Below, in pieces: positions 23,744 to 29,303 of a stretch of 29,303 bases of DNA (position 1 is its first letter; each line of letters opens with the position of its first letter). The notes beneath the pieces are model-generated. The model was not told the origin of the DNA. It made no database searches and saw nothing but the letters and a program-made list of their open reading frames with translations. Both the position numbers and the translations under genes were made by a program. The stretch comes from Bacillota bacterium (GTDB lineage: Bacteria; Bacillota; Clostridia; Christensenellales; Aristaeellaceae). The stretch lies in assembly GCA_023415145.1 (NCBI GenBank), contig JAEZLW010000195.1:1-29303 (forward strand). Direction: 5' to 3'.

Positions 23744-25285
23744 ATGGACTGGGTATGGATCGTACTGGCCGCACTCATTTCCGCGGCCATCGGCTTGGGA
23801 ATCGGCTATGCCTACCGGAAAAACGCCGCCGAGAAAAAAATCGGCCGGGCTGAGGAATACGCCAAAAATTTGCTGGATGACGCCATGCGCAAGGCGGACG
23901 AAAAGAAAAAAGAAACCATTCTGGAAGCCAAAGAAGAAGTTCTGAAACTCAAAACCGATCTTGACCGGGAAATCAGAGACCGCCGTGCGGAACTGCAGCG
24001 TTCCGAACGCCGCGTCATCCAGCGTGAAGAAACGCTGGACAAGAAGCTGGATAACCTGGAATCCCGGGAAGAGGGCCTGAACAAAAAGCAGGCGCAGATT
24101 CAAAAGATTCAGGAGGAGGCGGAGGATTATCACAACCGCCAATTCACCGAGCTGGAACGCATAGCCGGCATGACCCAGGATGAAGCCCGGCAAGTGCTCA
24201 CCGACCGGATTCAAAAGGATGCTTTTCACGACGCTGCCGCCATGGTACGGGATATAGAAAGCCGCGCCAAGGAAGAAGGCGAGAAAAAGGCCCGTAATAT
24301 CATCGCCCTGGCCATTCAAAAGTGTGCCGCCGACCATGTAGCAGAAAGCACCGTATCCGTCATCACCCTGCCCAACGACGACATGAAGGGCCGCATCATC
24401 GGCCGTGAAGGCCGCAACATCCGTGCGCTGGAAACAGCCACAGGCGTTGACCTGATCATCGACGATACACCGGAAGCGGTGATCGTTTCCGCATTTGACC
24501 CCGTGCGCCGGGAAGTTGCCCGCATCGCAGTGGAAAAGCTGATCATGGACGGACGCATCCACCCGGCCCGCATTGAGGAAATGGTGGACAAGGCCCGCAA
24601 GGAAGTAGACAACCAGATCCGGGAAGCGGGAGAGCAGGCCGTGTTTGAAACCAACCAGCACGGCATTCATCACGAATTGGTGAAGCTGCTGGGCCGCTTG
24701 AAATACCGCACCAGCTATGGGCAAAACGTTTTGAAGCACTCCATCGAGGTATCCCACCTGGCAGGCCTCATGGCCGCGGAGCTTGGCGCAGACATTACGC
24801 TGGCTAAACGCGCAGGCCTATTGCATGACATCGGTAAAGCTGTTGACCATGAGCAGGAGGGCACCCACGTATCCCTGGGCGGCGAACTGGCCCGCAAATA
24901 CCGGGAAAGCGCCGATGTGATTCACGCCATCCTGGCCCACCATAACGACGTGGAGCCTCAAACCATAGAAGCCGTGCTGGTACAAGCAGCAGACGCCATC
25001 TCCGCCGCCCGGCCCGGTGCCCGCCGCGAATCCCTTGAAAACTATATCAAGCGCCTGACGAAGCTGGAGGAGATCGCCAATTCCTTCACCGGCGTGGAAA
25101 AGTGCTTTGCCATCCAGTCCGGCCGCGAAGTGCGCATCATGGTCAAGCCTGACGACGTTACCGACGAAGGCACCAAGGTATTGGCCAAGGAAATCGCAAA
25201 GCGCATCGAGAAAGAGCTGGAATATCCTGGACAGATCCGTGTGAATGTGATCAGGGAAACCAGGAGCACGGAATTTGCCAAGTAA
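23744..25285 (+). CDS. rny: Ribonuclease Y
   Basis: A membrane-anchored endoribonuclease that starts mRNA decay in many Gram-positive bacteria. From the start at 23744 it has 513 aa: an N-terminal membrane helix (about 4-23), a long charged coiled coil (28-140), a KH RNA-binding domain with GRIIGREGRN at 216-225, and an HD domain with His332 and His361-Asp362 in LLHDIGK. The frame is open 15 codons further upstream, but AAAGGAGGAG in front of 23744 and the membrane helix directly after MDW decide for the shorter form. It has its own promoter about 450 bases upstream and a strong terminator downstream. Confidence 0.96.
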   Translation: MDWVWIVLAALISAAIGLGIGYAYRKNAAEKKIGRAEEYAKNLLDDAMRKADEKKKETILEAKEEVLKLKTDLDREIRDRRAELQRSERRVIQREETLDKKLDNLESREEGLNKKQAQIQKIQEEAEDYHNRQFTELERIAGMTQDEARQVLTDRIQKDAFHDAAAMVRDIESRAKEEGEKKARNIIALAIQKCAADHVAESTVSVITLPNDDMKGRIIGREGRNIRALETATGVDLIIDDTPEAVIVSAFDPVRREVARIAVEKLIMDGRIHPARIEEMVDKARKEVDNQIREAGEQAVFETNQHGIHHELVKLLGRLKYRTSYGQNVLKHSIEVSHLAGLMAAELGADITLAKRAGLLHDIGKAVDHEQEGTHVSLGGELARKYRESADVIHAILAHHNDVEPQTIEAVLVQAADAISAARPGARRESLENYIKRLTKLEEIANSFTGVEKCFAIQSGREVRIMVKPDDVTDEGTKVLAKEIAKRIEKELEYPGQIRVNVIRETRSTEFAK

Positions 25286-25309
25286 TACATAGTTCGAGAC
25301 TTTATCAAG

Positions 25310-25347
25310 CGGGGGATTGCATATGCAGTCTCCCGTTTCTTCTTTTT
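25310..25347 (+). terminator. Terminator of rny
   Basis: CGGGGGATTGCA (25310-25321) pairs with TGCAGTCTCCCG (25324-25335) with two G-U pairs, followed by a T-rich run TTTCTTCTTTTT. Confidence 0.8.
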
Positions 25348-25526
25348 CGTTTGAGATGCATAAACAACAGGATAACCACGAGGAGCGGTAATCACAAGCG
25401 GTATTTCCGCCGGATATAATGAACTTGCACGCTGAAAGGAAGGAAATTACAGCCTCCCTATTGAATGTTACGGCAGGAACGTGATACAAAACAGGGCTAT
25501 GCCATTCATGGCGGGAGGCTAAATGT

Positions 25527-26582
25527 ATGAGGCGAATCCTTGCGGTGCTGCTCTCCATGCTGATGATGGCATTTGTTGTTTCAACCCAGGCGGATGTTGT
25601 CACCAGCACGGGAGAGGACGGCTCCACGCAGCTCGAAGGGATCGCGGGCGATCCGGTGCCATGCACATACGGAAGCTTTGAACGGCTGCTTGTGAAGAAC
25701 ATGGCCAAATTCGACGTGCGGTGCAAACTGACCGATGCCGTTTACTCCAACGGCTCCTGGGTGCATGTGATGGTAGGGGATGGATTCTGGCTTCTGGCCA
25801 AGGCAACAGGCCCGCAGGAGGATGCACTGGTCACAAACATCCGCGTCGTGGGATATCCCGATGCTGCGGGCGATGTGCTGTTCATTGCCTCCATGTCCAT
25901 GGCGGTAACAGCCAAGTGCGGACAGATTGGCCTGGGCATCATGTATCTGTTGATGGGGGACAACGAGCCCGAAAACTTCTTTTCAAAAGAGCCGTACCGG
26001 TATTGGTATGAGAGCGGCTTTGATATGATACTGGGAAGTCAGGGCGAATACATCTACGCATCCATCGAATATCAACTGCCACTGGAAACACAGCTCACCT
26101 ATGAAACGCTGGGTATGGAGGATGCTTCCGTTGCAATGGTGGAAAATGCCATCCCGCTTGCGGATCTGATCTCCATGATGGACGCATACGGGGCATTTTT
26201 CGGCCTGTCCCCCATTGTGTTCAAGGAGCCTGTGGATACAGGGTATGGCGTATGGATTAGCATGGCGGAATGGGCTGGGTGTTTTGTATCTGCCCTTTCC
26301 ATTGAAAAGGGAGGCCCCATCGGCAGCGTTGTGGTGACAGGCTATTCGGGCGACACCAATTATGCGTGGGCCGCTTCCATGGGTGCGTTTATGGCCGTCA
26401 GCGGCATACCCAAGGAAGAGATATTGCCCTACACCTTTTTTAGCGGGGAAAGGGGTACGTGGGACGACCTTTGCTTAATGAAGCCCTACGCTGTGGTGAA
26501 CGGCGTGATGCTGCAGTGCTTTGTGGAGGATGACACACCCGTCGCCTATATCTGCGCCGCCGTGGAAGCGGAGAATAAATAG
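25527..26582 (+). CDS. Exported protein of unknown function (351 aa)
   Basis: I do not recognise this protein. Residues 1-22 are a Sec signal peptide (MRRILAVLLSMLMM, cut near STQA-D); no lipobox cysteine follows. The mature part is acidic, rich in Gly, Met and aromatic residues, and has few charged runs. An Ala/Met-rich stretch (about 118-145, FIASMSMAVTAKCGQIGLGIMYLLM) is hydrophobic but contains polar residues, so it is not a convincing membrane helix. The ATG follows GGCGGGAGGC; an out-of-frame ATG lies four bases before it. The 241-base gap before it holds the rny terminator and a TATAAT (25416-25421) preceded by a GCGG/CCGC inverted repeat and a poor -35 box. It converges on a GNAT gene and has no informative neighbours. 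Confidence 0.75.
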   Translation: MRRILAVLLSMLMMAFVVSTQADVVTSTGEDGSTQLEGIAGDPVPCTYGSFERLLVKNMAKFDVRCKLTDAVYSNGSWVHVMVGDGFWLLAKATGPQEDALVTNIRVVGYPDAAGDVLFIASMSMAVTAKCGQIGLGIMYLLMGDNEPENFFSKEPYRYWYESGFDMILGSQGEYIYASIEYQLPLETQLTYETLGMEDASVAMVENAIPLADLISMMDAYGAFFGLSPIVFKEPVDTGYGVWISMAEWAGCFVSALSIEKGGPIGSVVVTGYSGDTNYAWAASMGAFMAVSGIPKEEILPYTFFSGERGTWDDLCLMKPYAVVNGVMLQCFVEDDTPVAYICAAVEAENK

Positions 26583-26623
26583 CTGCCGGTGCTTCCTTAA
26601 CGGTTCGGGAATGATTTTCGACA

Positions 26624-27166
26624 CTAACAGTTGTTCCGCAGCACCGTGATAAACCCGCCCATTATGTCATGGCTGAAGGAAAAGCCTTTGCCCTGATAGA
26701 ACCTGAGGGCCTGCTCATTTCCGTTGGAAACGAATATGAACAGGTCCTTCACGTTTTGAGCTTTCAGCCAGTCCATCGACCTTTCAAACAAAGCGCTGCC
26801 GATGCCCTTGCCACGGTAGCCATCCCTTAAATAAAACTGGGATAGGCAGCCCACGCTTTCGCCCTGAACAGAGTCAAAGTCGAAGAAGGCTTCACAGTCG
26901 AGCGTCGCAAAGTGATTGGTATAGATTCGCTTGGAAGCGATATTGCAGTAGGCATAACCCACGGCCTGTTCTCCATCAAGCGCTGCAATGATGTAATTGG
27001 CCTGAGCACTTTTCAGGGAAGGAAGCAGCCTTGTTTCAAAGCTCATGGCATCAAAAAATTCGGGATGAATCATCGCCTTTGATTTTTGAAAGGCCATCAG
27101 TTCGTTGCAGAGCTCCCTGACAAGAGGTGCGTTCTGCTCCTTCACCACTTCGTAACGGATGCCCAT
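26624..27166 (-). CDS. GNAT-family N-acetyltransferase (180 aa)
   Basis: A single-domain acetyl-CoA-dependent acetyltransferase. Motif A with the acetyl-CoA pyrophosphate loop is RDGYRGKGIGSALF at 114-127, and the C-terminal ALRFYQGKGFSFS segment (about 153-165) is typical. The acceptor is unknown; the family covers small molecules, peptides and protein termini. A CCGGAGGAG precedes the ATG. It lies 57 bases downstream of ispDF on the same strand, with no terminator I can see between them, so it may be the last gene of that operon. Confidence 0.88.
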   Translation of the reverse strand: MGIRYEVVKEQNAPLVRELCNELMAFQKSKAMIHPEFFDAMSFETRLLPSLKSAQANYIIAALDGEQAVGYAYCNIASKRIYTNHFATLDCEAFFDFDSVQGESVGCLSQFYLRDGYRGKGIGSALFERSMDWLKAQNVKDLFIFVSNGNEQALRFYQGKGFSFSHDIMGGFITVLRNNC

Positions 27167-27223
27167 GGAAATCTCCTCCGGTTTGCTTTTGCATCTATCG
27201 GTTGAATGAAGGCTCTTCCAGAT

Positions 27224-28396
27224 TTACCCATGCGTCAAAAGGCACACGGCTTGGGCGCTGATGCCCTTCTCCTCGCCTTCAAAGCCCAAGCGCTCGGTTG
27301 TGGTAGCCTTGATGTTCACGCGCTCCTGTGGCAAATCAAGCGCTTTTGCGACGTTTTCGCGCATGGCTGCGATATAAGGGGCAATCTTGGGCCGCTGCGC
27401 CACAATGGTCACGTCAACATTCCCTACCATAAAGCCCCGCTCATTCACAAGGCTGACCACGTGCGTGAGTAGAAGCAGGGATGAAATGCCTTTGTAGCTT
27501 GCATCGCTGTCGGGAAAATGCTTCCCAATGTCCCCCAAGGCCGCCGCGCCCAGCAGTGCGTCCATCAGCGCATGCAGCGCCACATCGGCGTCGCTGTGGC
27601 CGAGCAGCCCCGTTTCATGCGGGATTTCCACCCCACACAGAATCAGCTTACGGCCAGCAACCAATTGATGCACATCGTACCCCTGGCCGATGCGCATGAT
27701 GGGAATCTGTATTCCCTCACGCCTTTTCAGCAACGTTTCCGCAATGCTCAAATCCTCGGGCGTGGTGATCTTCAAGTTGTCGTAACTCCCATCCGTAAGC
27801 TGCACAGGAAACCCCATCGCCTCCACAAGGCCGGCGTCATCGGTAGCCGCAATCCCCATCTTCTCTGCATTTCTGTGCGCAGCAAGCAATATGCTTTTTA
27901 AAAACCCCTGGGGCGTCTGCACTGCCCTCAGTCCTGACCGGTCAGGGGTGGTCACCGCCCTGTTTTGCCGGTCCACCTGCTTGATGGTGTCCTTCACGCT
28001 GACAGCGGCCACGCCAGTGCCATGCTCCCTGACCGAAGCAATCGCACATTCAACAATCTCTTTCGTCACCAGAGGCCGGGCCGCATCGTGGATGAGCACA
28101 ACAGATTCTTCCTTGGATAAAAGCGATAATCCGTTCTTTACGGAATCCTGCCTATCCGCTCCGCCATAGACGATCGCGGAAACGGTGTTCATCAGCCCGT
28201 GGGCCGTCAGCAATTCCCTTGCCTTTTGTTCTTCCTCCGGCTTTACAACCAGCACCAGCTTGTCACACAAGCCCAGAAAAGCCCGCACGCTGCGGCACAA
28301 CACGGGTACGCCGCAGAGGGGCAGAAACACCTTGTTCTCCCCCGCCTGCATCCGCTTGCCGCAACCCGCAGCCAGCACTATCGCTTCGGTCCGCAT
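27224..28396 (-). CDS. ispDF: Bifunctional IspD-IspF (MEP pathway)
   Basis: A fusion of two enzymes of the non-mevalonate isoprenoid pathway. IspD (about 1-225) couples CTP to methylerythritol phosphate; its nucleotide motif is VLAAGCGKRM at 7-16, with DAARPLV at 104-110. IspF (from about 234, MRIGQGYDVH) forms the cyclic diphosphate; its zinc ligands would be Asp241, His243 and His275, and GHSDADVALHALMDALLGA is clear. The 390-aa length fits known fusions. I choose the ATG at 28396, close behind AAGGG; another ATG at 28411 overlaps the rqcP stop by one base and would add five residues. Either way it is coupled to rqcP. Confidence 0.95.
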   Translation of the reverse strand: MRTEAIVLAAGCGKRMQAGENKVFLPLCGVPVLCRSVRAFLGLCDKLVLVVKPEEEQKARELLTAHGLMNTVSAIVYGGADRQDSVKNGLSLLSKEESVVLIHDAARPLVTKEIVECAIASVREHGTGVAAVSVKDTIKQVDRQNRAVTTPDRSGLRAVQTPQGFLKSILLAAHRNAEKMGIAATDDAGLVEAMGFPVQLTDGSYDNLKITTPEDLSIAETLLKRREGIQIPIMRIGQGYDVHQLVAGRKLILCGVEIPHETGLLGHSDADVALHALMDALLGAAALGDIGKHFPDSDASYKGISSLLLLTHVVSLVNERGFMVGNVDVTIVAQRPKIAPYIAAMRENVAKALDLPQERVNIKATTTERLGFEGEEKGISAQAVCLLTHG

Positions 28397-28410
28397 GGCA
28401 TCCCTTCCCA

Positions 28411-28683
28411 TCAGTTCCGCTCCCGGGCAACCGTCTCACCCTCCTGGAGCACCCTGTACATATCCGCTGCGCCTTCCTTGCGCACATGCTCCAGCACAGA
28501 CACGATCTCATACCGGCCATACCGGTCGCCAAAGCGGATCTCCAGCAAATCCCCCGCCTTTACCTCGGCACCAGGCTTGGCCGTTTTACCATTCAGGGAT
28601 ACACGGCCCCCGGCGCATGCATCATTGGCTACCGTACGCCGCTTGATAATGCGGGATACTTTCAAATATTTGTCCAGCCTCAT
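28411..28683 (-). CDS. rqcP: RqcP, S4-domain ribosome quality-control protein (90 aa)
   Basis: A small S4 RNA-binding protein, homologous to YabO/RqcP of Bacillus subtilis. That protein works with RqcH at the split 50S subunit during addition of C-terminal alanine tails to stalled peptides. The start MRLDKYLKVSRIIKRRTVAN and the block GRVSLNGKTAKPGAEVKAGDLLEIRFG are very close to that protein, as is the length. In many Firmicutes rqcP follows the HU gene, as it does here, but a structured repeat has been placed between them. It overlaps or nearly overlaps ispDF downstream. HslR (Hsp15) is a related alternative, but the neighbours favour RqcP. Confidence 0.9.
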   Translation of the reverse strand: MRLDKYLKVSRIIKRRTVANDACAGGRVSLNGKTAKPGAEVKAGDLLEIRFGDRYGRYEIVSVLEHVRKEGAADMYRVLQEGETVARERN

Positions 28684-28760
28684 GAAATACCTCTCGCTTT
28701 ACATCATGTTTCTTACTTACTAATATTTTCGAAAGACAACCCTTGCTCACTCCGACCATA

Positions 28761-29029
28761 GGGGAGCAACGAGGGGGGCCAGGCCCCCTCGTTTGAAATC
28801 GTCTCGGCTGGCTTTGCCAGCCGGGCGGGGTGCTTGCGCAGCAAGCTTTCCTTACTCGATTTCCTGGCCGTAAGCTTAAGGTGAAGGGATTTATCCCTGA
28901 ACCTGGAGTTTACAAATGACAAAGTAATTTGTAAACGGAACACTGGACAAACGAAGTGAGGGACAGTGCGAAAGCTTACAAGGAAATCGTGCAAAGGCTC
29001 GAGAAAATAACACAGTCATTTTCTCGACC
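28761..29029 (-). repeat. Structured intergenic repeat, copy C (enlarged)
   Basis: Same plan as copies A and B, 269 nt. From the HU side: hairpin 1 CGAGAAAATGACT/TTATTTTCTCGA (about 28999-29029). Then a long arm with 9 bp (28857-28865 with 28981-28989) and GTAAGCTT/AAGCTTAC (28870-28877, 28972-28979). The arm's tip is replaced by several extra stems, among them GTTTACAAAT/ATTTGTAAAC (28908-28917, 28927-28936), GGGAT/ATCCC and CACTG/CAGTG. Hairpins 3 (GCTTGC-GCA-GCAAGC), 4 (GGCTGGC-TTT-GCCAGCC) and 5 (ACGAGGGGG/CCCCCTCGT, 28769-28792) follow. It lies just past the HU terminator and before rqcP. Confidence 0.83.
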
Positions 29030-29060
29030 AAAAACGCCCATGCACAAAAGCACGGGCGTT
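29028..29060 (-). terminator. Terminator of the HU gene
   Basis: On the minus strand AACGCCCGTGC (29050-29060) pairs with GCATGGGCGTT (29033-29043), with one G-U pair, and ends in a T5 run. It lies 48 bases after the HU stop and directly before repeat C. Confidence 0.85.
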
Positions 29061-29108
29061 CTTGATTTGATCATGATACCAACTCGCCATAGCCGGCGAC
29101 GAATGGCA

Positions 29109-29303
29109 TTACTCGTTGACGGTGTCCTTCAGCGCCTTGCCGGGTTTGAACACGGGGGCCTTGGAAGCGTCAATCTTGATCTCCTCGCCGGTGCGGGGAT
29201 TGCGGGCGGTGCGGGCGGGTCTTTCCTTCACTTCGAAAGAGCCAAAGCCCACGATCTGAACCTTTTCGCCAGCCTTGAGGGAGTCGCTGATGACTTCCAC
29301 AAC
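29109..29303 (-). CDS. hup: HU-family DNA-binding protein, C-terminal part
   Basis: The last 64 residues of a nucleoid-associated HU protein; roughly the first 27 lie outside the window. HU binds and bends DNA as a dimer without strong sequence preference. Visible are GEKVQIVGFGSFEVKERPAR and the DNA-contacting arm RNPRTGEEIKI with its intercalating proline, then the final helix FKPGKALKDTVNE. The gene ends in a strong terminator and is followed by repeat C and rqcP, a gene order common in Clostridia and Bacilli apart from the repeat. Confidence 0.95.
   Translation of the reverse strand, partial: VVEVISDSLKAGEKVQIVGFGSFEVKERPARTARNPRTGEEIKIDASKAPVFKPGKALKDTVNE

Noticed and set aside
23207..23853. 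Several overlapping open frames on both strands upstream of rny
   Set aside because: None has a ribosome binding site or recognisable protein features; they overlap each other, the promoter and the rny start.
28861..29020. Coding frame inside repeat C (minus strand, start near 28994)
   Set aside because: It follows the hairpin arms, has no ribosome binding site, and is not preserved in copies A and B.

Overview
The window reads as a chromosomal piece of a Gram-positive, low-to-mid GC anaerobe of the class Clostridia, probably an uncultured gut lineage. The evidence is the gene order rimO-pgsA-cinA-recA, RNase Y, HU next to RqcP, a fused IspDF, a tryptophan T-box leader and strong sigma-A type promoters with AAGGAGG ribosome binding sites. 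Species cannot be named from the sequence.

Left part (1-10250): a sugar-use locus. A LacI-family regulator (2494-3504, minus) sits between two units. On one side is a minus-strand unit made of a DUF6259-like glycosidase candidate (90-2288) and the start of an exported protein (1-71). On the other side is a plus-strand operon (3804-10104): L-fucose/D-arabinose isomerase, AraB-type ketopentose kinase, GpsA-like dehydrogenase and a second FucI/AraA-superfamily protein. Four copies of a TGACATCGATGTCA-type operator lie at the three promoters and leaders, so the regulator probably controls both units and itself. A 237-nt inverted-repeat element (8360-8596) sits inside the operon, and its left arm contains the stop codon of the dehydrogenase gene.

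Middle (10380-17470): an exported five-repeat SH3 protein; a stand-alone TrpB2 behind a T-box leader whose specifier is UGG (Trp); a second sugar locus (sugar-phosphate isomerase/epimerase plus Gfo/Idh/MocA oxidoreductase, divergent from an AraC regulator); and a GNAT acetyltransferase.

Right part (17540-29303): housekeeping genes. rimO-pgsA-cinA-recA overlap or nearly abut. They are followed by an exported SH3 protein (minus), rny with a roughly 450-nt leader, an unrecognised exported protein, a GNAT enzyme, ispDF, rqcP and the 3' part of an HU gene.

The most unusual feature is a family of structured intergenic repeats, present three times (21862-22054, 22139-22335, 28761-29029). Each has five hairpins in the same order, with complementary arms kept although the arm sequences differ. 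Each copy starts just downstream of the 3' end of a gene (recA, the SH3 gene, HU) in the same orientation relative to that gene. I know of no named family that fits.
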